This document shows, one piece after another, positions 8,588 through 17,403 of a stretch of 64,000 nt of DNA. Numbering within the stretch: position 1 is the first letter of the stretch; each line of letters opens with the position of its first letter. Both the position numbers and the translations under genes were made by a program. This DNA comes from an uncultured Bryobacterales bacterium (GTDB lineage: Bacteria > Acidobacteriota > Terriglobia > Bryobacterales > UBA6623): positions 806,001 through 870,000 of the forward strand of contig CATOTH010000002.1 of NCBI GenBank assembly GCA_951813065.1. The letters are read 5' to 3'. The notes under the pieces were generated by a model. It was not told the origin of the DNA. It made no database searches and worked only from the letters and a program-made list of their open reading frames with translations.

Positions 8588-9576
8588 GCAACGAAGCCAA
8601 AGTAGGCCTCCTAGTCATCCTGGTGCTCGCGATTTTCGTGACGACCTTCATTGTCGTGGCCAATGTCCAGCTGACGGGCGAGACGTCCACCTACAGGACG
8701 TATTTCGCGTACATCGGAGGATTGGATGAGGGTAACGTCGTGCGGTTCGGCGGGCGCAAGGCGGGCATCATCGAGACTGTGCGTCCCTGGAGCGAGGACA
8801 TGACCAAGTCCGAGGTCGTTTTCCGGATTCGAGCGGAGATTCCGGTGACGCAGGACTCGGTGGCGACGATCGCCAGCCTCAGCGCGCTGGGACAGAACTA
8901 CCTGGAAGTGTTGCCCGGAACGATTGACTCGCCGCGGATCGAGCCTGGCGGAGTCGTGCCGTCGGCCGAGGCGCTCACATTCGCGGACTTGACGCGGAAG
9001 GTATCGGATGTCGCCGATTCGGCGGTTGACCTGATGACCCGGGTCGACGGCAAGATGAGCGTTGTCGTGGACAACATGCTCGACCTGATGGCGAACCTGC
9101 AGGAACTGACAGGTGAGGAGAACCAGCGGAACGTCGCCAGAATGCTCGAGAACACCAACGCACTGGCCGAGGAGCTGAGACCGAAGATCGACGAGATCAC
9201 CACCCAGCTCAGCGACACGCTGGATGAGGTCAAGGCGCTGGCGGAGGATTCCCGGTCCGTCGCCCAGCATGCCGATACCACGATTGTGAACGCGAATCGC
9301 ACGGTGGAGGAAACCCGCGAGCCGATCAAGAGTAGCCTCGCTGAATTGGAGGGCACCCTGCGGGACGCCCGGCTGGTGATGGGGGACGCGCGGGCGCTGG
9401 TGCTCGCGAACGAGGACGACATCGTCGAGATCATGACGAATCTCCGCCGGGCCTCGGAAGAGATTTCGGAGCTGGCGTCGGACTTGAGGCAGCGCCCCTG
9501 GATCCTGCTGCGCTCCAGGCCGCGAGCGGACCGGCAGGTTCCGCCGGTCGCCGGCTCCAGTGCGCCGAGCCGCTGA
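8584..9576 (+). CDS. mlaD: MlaD-family MCE lipid-binding protein
   Basis: A 330-residue protein with one N-terminal membrane anchor (KVGLLVILVLAIFVTTFIVV) and an MCE domain that starts YRTYFAYIGGLDEGNVVRFG. MCE domains form a hexameric ring that conducts lipid from the MlaFE complex. A long predicted helical region follows from roughly residue 140 to 300 (heptad-like, rich in E, L, R and A); in longer MCE proteins such a segment can form a periplasm-spanning needle. It starts with ATGA coupling to mlaF and its stop shares a base with the next start. No separate MlaA or MlaC gene is seen. Confidence 0.92.
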   Translation: MSNEAKVGLLVILVLAIFVTTFIVVANVQLTGETSTYRTYFAYIGGLDEGNVVRFGGRKAGIIETVRPWSEDMTKSEVVFRIRAEIPVTQDSVATIASLSALGQNYLEVLPGTIDSPRIEPGGVVPSAEALTFADLTRKVSDVADSAVDLMTRVDGKMSVVVDNMLDLMANLQELTGEENQRNVARMLENTNALAEELRPKIDEITTQLSDTLDEVKALAEDSRSVAQHADTTIVNANRTVEETREPIKSSLAELEGTLRDARLVMGDARALVLANEDDIVEIMTNLRRASEEISELASDLRQRPWILLRSRPRADRQVPPVAGSSAPSR

Positions 9577-10616
9577 TGGCCGCGCCGGCCGAGTTGGGGG
9601 TCGACACCGCTCTGGACTTTCTTGCGGGCCGTGTCGAGCTTTCCGGCCCGGTAACCGTTCGCGAACTGGGTGGCGGCGTCTCGAACAACGTCGTGCTCGT
9701 GGAAGACGCCGCCCAGCGGATCGTTCTCAAGCAATCCCTGCCACGGTTGCGGGTCCGGGACGAGTGGCTTGCGGAGCGCGCGCGGATCCATCGGGAATGG
9801 GAGGTGATGCGGGCTCTCCGCGATGTCCTGCCCGCAGGCCGCTTGCCGGCCCTGCTGTTCCGGGACAAGCGCCGCTTCCTCTATGCGATGCGTGCCGCAC
9901 CCGCCGGAAGTTCAGACTGGAAGACCCGCCTGCTCGCCGGGGATTTCAGCCCGAACACGGCCCGGCTGGCGGGAGCGACACTCGGCTTGATTGTCCGAGG
10001 CACATGGGGCAAGCCGGAATTCCGTCAGGCGTTCTCGGATCGTTCGGCGTTCAACCAATTGCGCACTGATCCGTACTACCGCACGGTCGCGATGCGGCAT
10101 CGGCGTTTGGCGGGCGCCGTCACGAACTGGATTGCCGAATCCTCGGCCCGCCAGACCGCCTTGGTTCACGGGGACTGGAGCCCGAAGAACCTCCTGGTGC
10201 GCCCGGGGCAGCTGGTCTGCATCGACTTCGAATGCGCCCACTTCGGCGACCCGAGCTATGACGCGGCGTTCATGCTGAACCACTTGATCCTGAAGGCATT
10301 CCACCGGCCCGCGCTGGCCGCGAGCTACTTTCACCTTGCCCGTGTCGCGTTTTGCTGGACCTTGGGCATGCTCCCCCGGGGAGCCTTGGGCTGGTTCGAG
10401 GCATCCAGCATGCGCCACTTGGCGTTCCTCATGCTCGCCCGCATCGACGGCAAGTCGCCCGTGGAATACTTGCGGGCCGAAACCGTCCAGCGTGCGGTGC
10501 GCCGCTTGGCAATGGACCTGATCGACAGCTGCCCGGCCACGCTGGACGGTACGCTTGCCCGGGCCGGACGATCGCTGGCGGCGTACTCCGGCGGAAACCC
10601 TATTCGGCGGCCTTGA
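9576..10616 (+). CDS. Phosphotransferase of the aminoglycoside-phosphotransferase/choline-kinase fold
   Basis: A 346-residue kinase-like protein. It shows the N-lobe glycine loop (RELGGGVSNNVVLVE), a lysine in RIVLKQSL, the catalytic loop LVHGDWSPKNLLV (Asp as base) and the metal-binding CIDFECAHFGDPSYDAAF. The layout is like 5-methylthioribose kinase and small-molecule kinases. The start overlaps the mlaD stop by one base (TGATG), so it is translated with the lipid transporter; an acceptor linked to lipids is possible but unproven. Its 3' end overlaps the convergent TPR gene by 17 bases. Confidence 0.8.
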   Translation: MAAPAELGVDTALDFLAGRVELSGPVTVRELGGGVSNNVVLVEDAAQRIVLKQSLPRLRVRDEWLAERARIHREWEVMRALRDVLPAGRLPALLFRDKRRFLYAMRAAPAGSSDWKTRLLAGDFSPNTARLAGATLGLIVRGTWGKPEFRQAFSDRSAFNQLRTDPYYRTVAMRHRRLAGAVTNWIAESSARQTALVHGDWSPKNLLVRPGQLVCIDFECAHFGDPSYDAAFMLNHLILKAFHRPALAASYFHLARVAFCWTLGMLPRGALGWFEASSMRHLAFLMLARIDGKSPVEYLRAETVQRAVRRLAMDLIDSCPATLDGTLARAGRSLAAYSGGNPIRRP

Positions 10617-11748
10617 TGGCCTCAAGCGTCTGGGCCGCCTGCGCTTGCATGGGGTTGGGCACCCTGGCTGCCTCGCCCATCCAGCGCGTCGCCTGCGGGA
10701 TGTTGTCGCCTGCGATGTCGAGCTTGACGTAGCAGAATCCGAGCATGTACGCGAGAATGCCATAGCGCTCGCCGCCCTCGGCCTTGATTTCGTCCACGGT
10801 TTGCAGCAAGTGCCTGCGCGCAGTGCGCCAGCTGCCCTGCTGGAAACTTGCCGTGCCCATCAGGTAGTGGCCGAGCGCTGTGAATTTCTGCTTCGTCGCA
10901 GTCCAAGCCTCGTCCGACGTCCCTTCGGGAGCGGGCTTCTCCTCCATCAGCTTGATGAGTTCCTCGCAACGGGCGTTGACGGTGTCATAGTCCTTCTGCG
11001 TCAAGGCGAGCTGGGCGAGCGTGAACAGATACTGCTCATTGCCGGGATTGTTGGCCAGTGCCCGTTCCATTGCCATGGTCATGCCAGCTGCGTCGCCGGC
11101 TTGCTGGTATGCCACGACATACCTGTCATCGATTCCGTCGAGATACTGGCCGTCGGGGAAAAGCTTCACCAGCGCGTCCATGAACTTGACCCGCTCCATC
11201 GGCGGGCTTTGCGTGCCGCCGACATTGAGAGCCCATTCGGTATACTGCGCCACGCCAGCTGCGTAATCGACGGAACTCTGGTGAATGATCTCCTCGTCCT
11301 CGGTGGGGTCCTCCGGTAGCGGCGCGGCCGCATCCCTGTCTGCCAGCGGCTTGGTCGCGATGAGCGCTTCCAGGAGAGCGGGCCAGTCTTGCGAGTTGAG
11401 CAGCGCCTGGTTGTGGTTGTGGCGCACCTCAAGATCCTCGGGAGCGTACGGCAGCAGCAGTTTCCCGATTTCGGCTGCGCGGGCCCAGTTCTGCTGCCGC
11501 GTGTACAGGCCTTGCAGCTGCATCAGGACGTAGCCGCGGTACGTGCTTTCCGGATAGTCGTTCCTGAAGCCTTCGAGAATTCCGATTCTCTCCCCCTCAT
11601 CTTCGGCAAGACCGGCCTGGGTTAGCACGGATCCCTCCGGCGACTGCGCGTCGATTTCGACGTTGCGCAGTTCCATGGCGGCCTCTTGGGCGGAAGCGGC
11701 TGACACGCCAACCAAGATGGCAAGCATAAGGGTGAGCAGGGATCTCAT
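10600..11748 (-). CDS. Secreted tetratricopeptide-repeat protein
   Basis: A 382-residue protein with a cleavable signal peptide (MRSLLTLMLAILVGVSAASAQ) and TPR-like helical pairs, for example YVLMQLQGLYTRQQNWARAAEI, NEQYLFTLAQLALTQKDYDTV and LGHYLMGTASFQQGSWRTAR. It is likely a periplasmic protein that scaffolds other proteins; no enzymatic motif is visible. GGAG upstream of the ATG at 11748 and the signal peptide decide the start over earlier in-frame codons. Bryobacteria-type genomes encode many proteins of this kind with no known role. Confidence 0.75.
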   Translation of the reverse strand: MRSLLTLMLAILVGVSAASAQEAAMELRNVEIDAQSPEGSVLTQAGLAEDEGERIGILEGFRNDYPESTYRGYVLMQLQGLYTRQQNWARAAEIGKLLLPYAPEDLEVRHNHNQALLNSQDWPALLEALIATKPLADRDAAAPLPEDPTEDEEIIHQSSVDYAAGVAQYTEWALNVGGTQSPPMERVKFMDALVKLFPDGQYLDGIDDRYVVAYQQAGDAAGMTMAMERALANNPGNEQYLFTLAQLALTQKDYDTVNARCEELIKLMEEKPAPEGTSDEAWTATKQKFTALGHYLMGTASFQQGSWRTARRHLLQTVDEIKAEGGERYGILAYMLGFCYVKLDIAGDNIPQATRWMGEAARVPNPMQAQAAQTLEAIKAAE

Positions 11749-11844
11749 CTCGGGTCTCCAAGGAACCAACATGATATGCGGAACACGCGGGCGGAAGCAA
11801 GAACGCTTCGAGGCAGTCCTCGCCAGAATCGGGTGGAGTGGCAC

Positions 11845-12678
11845 CTACCGCCAGGCAAGACGGTAGCTCTTCGTGCCACCCTGTCCGTGGAAAGCGAGTG
11901 AAAGCCCGTCCCTGGAATGCTGGGCCTCGATCCAGCCGCAGTCGATCTGGGGGTCGAAGGGGAAGCCTGCGGCGGGCAAGGCGATCCGATGGACACGGCT
12001 GACTCGCTCAAGAGCGAATGCGTGGTCATGGGCGGTGACGATCGCCTCGATACACCGATGGCGCTCGGCGATTCCGGCAAGGAGGTCGAAGTCCCGGCAG
12101 CCCGCGCTAGTTGACTCGCCGGGATGATGCACGAAGAGGATGGTTCGCGGCGTCGACTCGGCCTGCAGCGCTTGATCGAGCCATTCGAGTTGCTGGTCGC
12201 CGATCTCGCCGCCAACATGCTGCGGATCGATCTGGGAGTCTAGTTGCACGAATCGAAAAGGTGGCTGGTGCACCACGGCTGCCATCCAATCCGGCCCTGG
12301 TCCTTTCCGATTCCCCAAAACAGCCAGCATGTTGTCACGACGGTCGTGATTGCCGACGCCGATTACGAACGGGACTGACTCCAGAACCGGGCGCACGATC
12401 GATTGGAAACGGAGGTAGTCCGCAGTCGAGCCGACCGACCAAGAGATGTCGCCGTTGACCAGAACCCCATTGGGTTCGGCGGCCGCGATTTCGCGGACGA
12501 TGCGCTCCAACCGCGCTGCCGGCCGCCAGCCCCGGTAATCGGCGCCAGCATCCGCGTTGATGTGGGTGTCCGCGACCCACGCCCAGCTAGCCCGCGTCGT
12601 CTCCGCGAGCGAGCAGGAGTAATAGAGGCCTGATCCGAACTGTCGCGCGAGCGCCGGCGCGGCCTCTCCCAGGATCAC
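11845..12678 (-). CDS. Metallophosphoesterase, calcineurin-like
   Basis: A protein of about 277 residues with the motif series of dinuclear-metal phosphoesterases: ADTHINAD (D-x-H), VNGDISWS (GD), GVGNHDRR (GNHD), FVHHPGES and TAHDHAF. The substrate is not evident; relatives hydrolyse phosphodiesters of nucleotides or lipids. The start is uncertain. A GTG at 12678 lies 16 bases after the upstream Dabb gene, but no good ribosome-binding site precedes it. An open frame continues upstream inside the Dabb gene and is not protein-like there. Confidence 0.78.
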   Translation of the reverse strand: MILGEAAPALARQFGSGLYYSCSLAETTRASWAWVADTHINADAGADYRGWRPAARLERIVREIAAAEPNGVLVNGDISWSVGSTADYLRFQSIVRPVLESVPFVIGVGNHDRRDNMLAVLGNRKGPGPDWMAAVVHQPPFRFVQLDSQIDPQHVGGEIGDQQLEWLDQALQAESTPRTILFVHHPGESTSAGCRDFDLLAGIAERHRCIEAIVTAHDHAFALERVSRVHRIALPAAGFPFDPQIDCGWIEAQHSRDGLSLAFHGQGGTKSYRLAWR

Positions 12679-12694
12679 CGTTGCGGCAGCGACG

Positions 12695-13099
12695 CTACTC
12701 GCCGAGGATGTCGAACGTCGTCGTTCCGGCCACGCGCACCTTCGAGTAGACCTTGACCCACTCCGTATGGGCTTCGTGGTCAGCGTAGACCGCGAGGGCG
12801 TTCTCGTCCGCCATCTCCATGCAAACGCCCCACTGGCGCTCCATGGGTTGGGCCTGGTTGCGGCCGAACTGCCGCAGGGGCCGGCGCAGTTTTCCAAGCC
12901 AGACCTTGCTCAGGCCGTCGATCTTGCTGGGAAGTTCGTTCGTCGCCTTCTTGAACGCCGCCCAATCAGCGTCGCTGGCGCCGTCTATCACGGTGAATGC
13001 GAAGCAGTGCATCAAGGCCTTCTCGCCAGCTGGCGCGCTAGCGGGAAGCACAACCAGTGCGGCGAGCAATGCGATGGTGAGGATGGCAAGAGATCTCAT
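12695..13099 (-). CDS. Secreted Dabb (stress-responsive alpha/beta-barrel) protein
   Basis: A 134-residue protein with a signal peptide (MRSLAILTIALLAALVVLPASA) and a dimeric alpha/beta-barrel domain marked by ALMHCFAFTVIDGASDADW and a C-terminal ADHEAHTEWVKVYSKVRV. Dabb proteins are ferredoxin-like barrels; some are enzymes, most are unassigned. It sits just upstream of the metallophosphoesterase, in the same direction. It is divergent from the sulfatase gene, whose start is 49 bases away. Confidence 0.8.
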   Translation of the reverse strand: MRSLAILTIALLAALVVLPASAPAGEKALMHCFAFTVIDGASDADWAAFKKATNELPSKIDGLSKVWLGKLRRPLRQFGRNQAQPMERQWGVCMEMADENALAVYADHEAHTEWVKVYSKVRVAGTTTFDILGE

Positions 13100-13147
13100 G
13101 AGGTCTATGATAGCCCAGCAGCGCGGCCGCGGGATACACTGGCTTTC

Positions 13148-14539
13148 GTGCCTCGATTGCTGCTGGTTCTCGTCCTGGCGCTGGGCCTCCGCGCGGCCGA
13201 GCACCCCAACATCCTGTTCGTGTACACGGACGACCAAGCCGGGTGGGCTCTGGAGCTCTCGGGCCATCCGCATGCTTCCACGCCGAACATGGACAGCCTG
13301 TTCAAGCGTGGCGCCTACCTGCCGAACTCGTTCACGGTGACTCCGGTCTGCAGCCCTTCGCGCGCCAGCCTGATCACGAGCCGCTATGGCAGCGAGCTCG
13401 GATTGACGGACTGGCTCCATCCCGGGCGCGAACCGTACATGGGGATCGAGGCGAGCGCATTGACGTGGCCCGAAGTCCTGCAGCAAGCCGGCTACAGCAC
13501 CGGGCTCGTGGGCAAGTGGCACCTTGGCTTGCTGGACGAGCACCATCCCACGAAGCACGGCTACGGTTACTTCATGGGATTCAGGGGAGGCGGCACGACG
13601 CCCGCAGATCCCATCCTCGAGAAGGGCGGCGAGAAGCGCAGGTTCAAGGGATTGACGGCGGACGTGTTGACGAACGAGGCTCTGGAATTCCTCGAACGCG
13701 AGAAGGACGGCCCGTTCTTGCTTTCCCTGCACTACCGGGCGCCGCACGCGCGTTGGCTACCCGTGGCCCCGGAAGACTGGGCTCCGTTCGACGGGCTCGA
13801 TCCAATTATTCCCAACCCGGGCTTTCCGTACCTCGACGTTGAACGGGTGCGGCGGATGACCCGTGAGTACCTGGCAAGTACCAAGAGCGTTGACAGGAAC
13901 ATTGGCAGGGTCCTGGCGAGACTGGATGCCTTGGGACTCGCCGAGACCACGGTCATCGTATATACGAGCGACCACGGCTACAACATGGGACACAGCGGCG
14001 TCTGGCACAAGGGCAACGGGCACTACGTGCTAACCCGCAACCCGCCGCCGACCGCCAACATTCCCGGAGGCCAGCGGCCGAACATGTGGGAGCGGTCCAT
14101 CCGCGTGCCGACTGCCGTGGTCTGGCCCGGTCGCGTGAAGCCCGGCTCAGTTGTCGAGGAAACCGTATCCAATCTGGACTGGTTCCCGACCCTGACGGCC
14201 ATCGCGGGCACGCAAGTTCCGGACGGGTCGGTCGTCCGCGGGCGCGACATCTCCCCGGTCCTGCTCGGCGAGGCGGAGAACTGGGACAATTCGCTGTTCG
14301 GCGAGTATTCGACCCACCACCAGTCCCGCACGCACATGCGCATGCTGCGCACTCCGCGCTGGAAGCTGGTACGCGATTTCCTGAATCCGGAGCGCGACGA
14401 GTTCTACGATTTGAGCGCAGACCCGGAAGAAACGACGAACATGATCTACCACCCCAAGGCACAGGCAGTGGTTGACAGGCTGGGCGCTAGGCTGCTGGCC
14501 AGGATGCGCGCCCACGGGGACCGGCTGGCCGGGCCCTAG
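13148..14539 (+). CDS. Secreted sulfatase (alkaline-phosphatase superfamily)
   Basis: A 463-residue sulfatase that hydrolyses sulfate esters, probably of a polysaccharide or glycan. The GTG start opens a short signal peptide (RLLLVLVLALGLRAAE). The metal-binding FVYTDDQ follows at residues 24-30, and the formylglycine motif CSPSRASLITSR has its modified cysteine at residue 68. The C-terminal half has YTSDHGYNMGHSGVWHKGN. No formylglycine-generating enzyme gene is adjacent. A longer in-frame reading upstream is antisense to the Dabb gene and was rejected. Confidence 0.9.
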   Translation: MPRLLLVLVLALGLRAAEHPNILFVYTDDQAGWALELSGHPHASTPNMDSLFKRGAYLPNSFTVTPVCSPSRASLITSRYGSELGLTDWLHPGREPYMGIEASALTWPEVLQQAGYSTGLVGKWHLGLLDEHHPTKHGYGYFMGFRGGGTTPADPILEKGGEKRRFKGLTADVLTNEALEFLEREKDGPFLLSLHYRAPHARWLPVAPEDWAPFDGLDPIIPNPGFPYLDVERVRRMTREYLASTKSVDRNIGRVLARLDALGLAETTVIVYTSDHGYNMGHSGVWHKGNGHYVLTRNPPPTANIPGGQRPNMWERSIRVPTAVVWPGRVKPGSVVEETVSNLDWFPTLTAIAGTQVPDGSVVRGRDISPVLLGEAENWDNSLFGEYSTHHQSRTHMRMLRTPRWKLVRDFLNPERDEFYDLSADPEETTNMIYHPKAQAVVDRLGARLLARMRAHGDRLAGP

Positions 14540-14595
14540 CGCCGGCTCCGCAGCGCCCGCGGCCGGCTACGGGATAATCGGAATCGAGAGACCGC

Positions 14596-16134
14596 ATGCC
14601 GACCGGCAGACCCGTAGTGCTCACCATAATGGACGGATGGGGCCACAACCCCGATCCCGCCAACAACGCCGTGGCGCTAGCCCGCACGCCCAACTTCGAT
14701 CGCATCTGGAGAGACAATCCCCATACCCTGATCCGCACTGACGGTCCGTTTGTCGGTCTGCCGGACGGACAGATGGGCAACAGCGAGGTCGGGCACTTGA
14801 ACATCGGCTCGGGACGCATCATCCAGATGGACATCACGAGGATCGACGAGTTGATCCGCGGCGGTGGGCTGGGGCGGAACCCCGCGGTCGAAGAGGCATT
14901 GGGACGCGCGCGGCGAAACACGCTGCACCTGATGGGATTGCTGAGCGACGGAGGCGTTCATTCCCAGGCCACGCACTTGCACGCATTGCTGGCAGCCGCC
15001 CGCGACGCAGGCGTCGAGGACGTCTGCGTCCACGCCTTCACCGACGGCCGCGACACGCCGCCCAACAGTGGAGTTGGCTACATGCGGGACTTGATCCGCT
15101 ACATGGACGGCGCCGGGTGCGGTCGCGTCGCGACGGTGTCCGGACGGTACTACGCGATGGACCGCGACCGCCGCTGGGAGCGCGTCGACAAGGCGTTTCG
15201 AGCGCTGGTTGCGGCGGAGGGGGTCCGGGCGGCGGATCCAGTCGCAGCCCTGGAAGCCTCGTACGCCGCCGGGGTGACCGATGAGTTCGTCGTCCCGACC
15301 GTGATCGCGGGATCCGAAGGCGCCCCGGCGGGCCGTATCCGGGACGGCGACACGGTCATTGCCTTCAACTTCCGCGCTGACCGCGCGCGGGAAATCACGC
15401 TCGCGCTGAACGATCCAGGTCTCGATGGGGTGAGCCGCGATCCAATGCCCCATGGTCTGCACTACGTGACGATGACCGAGTATGACCGGAATTACTCCTA
15501 CCCGGTGATCATGTCCCCCCAGTTTCCCCACCGGATTCTCGGCGAGCTGTGCTCCGAACGGGGCTGGAGGAACCTGCGCGTGGCCGAAACGGAGAAGTAT
15601 CCCCACGTCACATACTTCTTCAACGGTGGGCGCGAGCGCGCGTATCCGGGCGAGGAACGTGAACTGGTGCCATCCCCGAAGGTCGCGACGTACGACCTGC
15701 AGCCTGAAATGAGCGCCGCCGGAGTCTGCGAAGCGGTCGTGCGCGGAATCGAGACGGGCTCATTCGAACTGATCGTGGTCAACTTCGCCAACGGCGACAT
15801 GGTGGGCCACACCGGTGTCGTGAGCGCGGCAGTCCGAGCCTGCGAGACCGTCGACAGATGCTTGGGCCGGATCGAGGACGCGTTGCGCATCCACGGCGGC
15901 CAGTGGATTGTCACGGCGGACCATGGCAATGCGGATCTCATGGTCGATCCCGAGACTGGCGAGCCGCACACCTACCACACGACATTTCCGGTTCCCTTGG
16001 TGTTGGTCGGCGAGCATCGCGGCCCCCTTGCGGCGGGTGGCGCCCTCAGGGACATCGCACCGACGATCCTGGGCTGCCTTGACATCGAGCAGCCATTCGA
16101 GATGACTGGCAGGGACTTGCGGGAGACAGCGTGA
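14596..16134 (+). CDS. gpmI: 2,3-bisphosphoglycerate-independent phosphoglycerate mutase
   Basis: A 512-residue glycolytic enzyme interconverting 3- and 2-phosphoglycerate through a phosphoserine. N-terminal metal ligands are in VVLTIMDGWGHN. The catalytic serine lies in GQMGNSEVGHLNIGSG. The transferase region has DGRDTPPNSG and the sugar-phosphate loop AFNFRADRAREI, and C-terminal metal ligands are in TADHGNADLM. The length is normal for the family. The stop overlaps the GTG start of the NUDIX gene (GTGA), so the two are coupled. Confidence 0.97.
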   Translation: MPTGRPVVLTIMDGWGHNPDPANNAVALARTPNFDRIWRDNPHTLIRTDGPFVGLPDGQMGNSEVGHLNIGSGRIIQMDITRIDELIRGGGLGRNPAVEEALGRARRNTLHLMGLLSDGGVHSQATHLHALLAAARDAGVEDVCVHAFTDGRDTPPNSGVGYMRDLIRYMDGAGCGRVATVSGRYYAMDRDRRWERVDKAFRALVAAEGVRAADPVAALEASYAAGVTDEFVVPTVIAGSEGAPAGRIRDGDTVIAFNFRADRAREITLALNDPGLDGVSRDPMPHGLHYVTMTEYDRNYSYPVIMSPQFPHRILGELCSERGWRNLRVAETEKYPHVTYFFNGGRERAYPGEERELVPSPKVATYDLQPEMSAAGVCEAVVRGIETGSFELIVVNFANGDMVGHTGVVSAAVRACETVDRCLGRIEDALRIHGGQWIVTADHGNADLMVDPETGEPHTYHTTFPVPLVLVGEHRGPLAAGGALRDIAPTILGCLDIEQPFEMTGRDLRETA

Positions 16135-16607
16135 CCATGCCGGCCGACCCGCGTCCCGAGCGCCCCCGGATCATCCAGGCCGCCGGAGGCATTGTCTGGA
16201 GGACTCCGGAGAGGCAGCAACTGGCGGTCATCTACCGCGACCGGTACGAACTAGACGAGTGCTGCTTGCCCAAGGGGAAGCTCGACCCTGGCGAGGATTG
16301 GGAGCGGGCGGCCGTGCGCGAGGTTCTCGAGGAGACGGGCTGCGAGGCGGCGATCGAAGGGTTTGCCGGGTTGCTCACCTACTATGTCGGCGAGCGGCCG
16401 AAGGTGGTCCTGTATTTCGAGATGCTCGCGGTCGAGGATCGCGGTTTCCAGCCGTCACGCGAGGTGCGCGAGATGCGCTGGCTATCTCCGCAAGCAGCCC
16501 TTGGAGAGCTGGCGCACGAAGCCGAAAGGGGTGTCGTGCTGCGGAGTCTGGCGGCAGCGCGGGCTCGCCACCCCATGGTCGAGCATCACACGGACCGGGG
16601 CGATTGA
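16131..16607 (+). CDS. NUDIX hydrolase
   Basis: A 158-residue hydrolase that would cleave a nucleoside diphosphate linked to another group. The NUDIX box runs through KGKLDPGEDWERAAVREVLE, with an ETG immediately after. The N-terminus (IIQAAGGIVWRT) resembles diadenosine-polyphosphate and ADP-ribose hydrolases, but the substrate is unknown. The GTG start overlaps the gpmI stop by four bases; an ATG two codons later is an alternative. Confidence 0.9.
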   Translation: MTMPADPRPERPRIIQAAGGIVWRTPERQQLAVIYRDRYELDECCLPKGKLDPGEDWERAAVREVLEETGCEAAIEGFAGLLTYYVGERPKVVLYFEMLAVEDRGFQPSREVREMRWLSPQAALGELAHEAERGVVLRSLAAARARHPMVEHHTDRGD

Positions 16608-16621
16608 GCCGAGGGTGGCAG

Positions 16622-17047
16622 CTATGGCGACGCCAGCTGGCGATCGAAGCGGCGGGCTTCCGCTTCGCGGTGTCTCCGACGCTTCTCGAGAATGCTCTCG
16701 TACTTGGCCCTCTGGACTTGATCCAGCAGCGCCATGATTCGCTCGGCGCGCTCGCTGCGGATCGCGTCGAACTCCGGCTCGATGGCATCACGTACCGCGC
16801 GGAACCTATGGCCGATCTCGCCCAGGATCTCGTCGACCGCTTCCTGCTGCCCGGGATCAAGGGCGAGGTTGGCCGTAAGGTTTCGTAGCAGGCGCTGACG
16901 GTACTCATCGGGTGAATCAATGTCCTGACCGCGACGTCCGAGGCGCTGGTCGTATACGCGGGTCGCCGCCAGACCCAAGACGGTTCCGGCGATGAACACC
17001 GCGGCCATGGCCATGGCCGCGCGCCGCCTGCTCTGTGCTGCGGTCAT
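16622..17047 (-). CDS. Spy/CpxP-like periplasmic protein, membrane-anchored
   Basis: A 141-residue protein with one N-terminal membrane segment (AMAMAAVFIAGTVLGLAAT) and a highly charged helical periplasmic part. The helical part includes LTANLALDPGQQEAVDEILGE and the LDQVQRAKYESILEKRRR region, the layout of periplasmic heavy-metal-sensor or Spy/CpxP proteins that bind unfolded proteins or metals. The ATG at 17047 overlaps the stop of the anti-sigma-like gene (ATGA), so it belongs to the sigma operon. Function is inferred from architecture. Confidence 0.68.
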   Translation of the reverse strand: MTAAQSRRRAAMAMAAVFIAGTVLGLAATRVYDQRLGRRGQDIDSPDEYRQRLLRNLTANLALDPGQQEAVDEILGEIGHRFRAVRDAIEPEFDAIRSERAERIMALLDQVQRAKYESILEKRRRHREAEARRFDRQLASP

Positions 17048-17403
17048 CTGCGGTTCGCGGCGAGCGCCCACAGCGCGCCGTCCTGCTCGTCCATCGAACT
17101 TGCCGTGAGGACGTCGACATAGGTCGTATTGATCAGGGCCGCCTCGCGGTCGCTCTCGGACGGCAGCCAGAGGGACGCGATCAGCAACAGGGCTGCCGCC
17201 ACCGAGGTGAACGCCAGGCGCGGCGACCAGGCCACCAGGTAGTTTGCCCAGCTGTCGCGCTCGTTGCGGCGGGCTTCGATCCTACGCCAGACCATCGGAA
17301 TGAAGGCGGGGGTGGGCTCGAAGTCCCCGAGCAGGTTCTTGTAGGTCGCGAACAGGCGGCTCAGGAACTCCTCGCGATCAGTCTGCAATCGTTTCATTTT
17401 CAT
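17044..17403 (-). CDS. Membrane anti-sigma-like protein
   Basis: A 119-residue protein with a cytoplasmic N-terminal domain of about 65 residues, one membrane segment (LAFTSVAAALLLIASLWL) and a short periplasmic tail. The size, topology and position directly after an ECF sigma gene, with a 26-base overlap, are those of an anti-sigma factor. No zinc-binding H-x3-C-x2-C motif is seen, so it is not the ZAS type. Two start choices exist, M1 and M3 (MKMKRLQ). Confidence 0.6.
   Translation of the reverse strand: MKMKRLQTDREEFLSRLFATYKNLLGDFEPTPAFIPMVWRRIEARRNERDSWANYLVAWSPRLAFTSVAAALLLIASLWLPSESDREAALINTTYVDVLTASSMDEQDGALWALAANRR

Noticed and set aside
12679..12897. Longer N-terminus for the metallophosphoesterase
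   Set aside because: The extra reading lies antiparallel in codon sense inside the Dabb gene in another frame and is rich in R, S and T. The GTG at 12678 is a better start.
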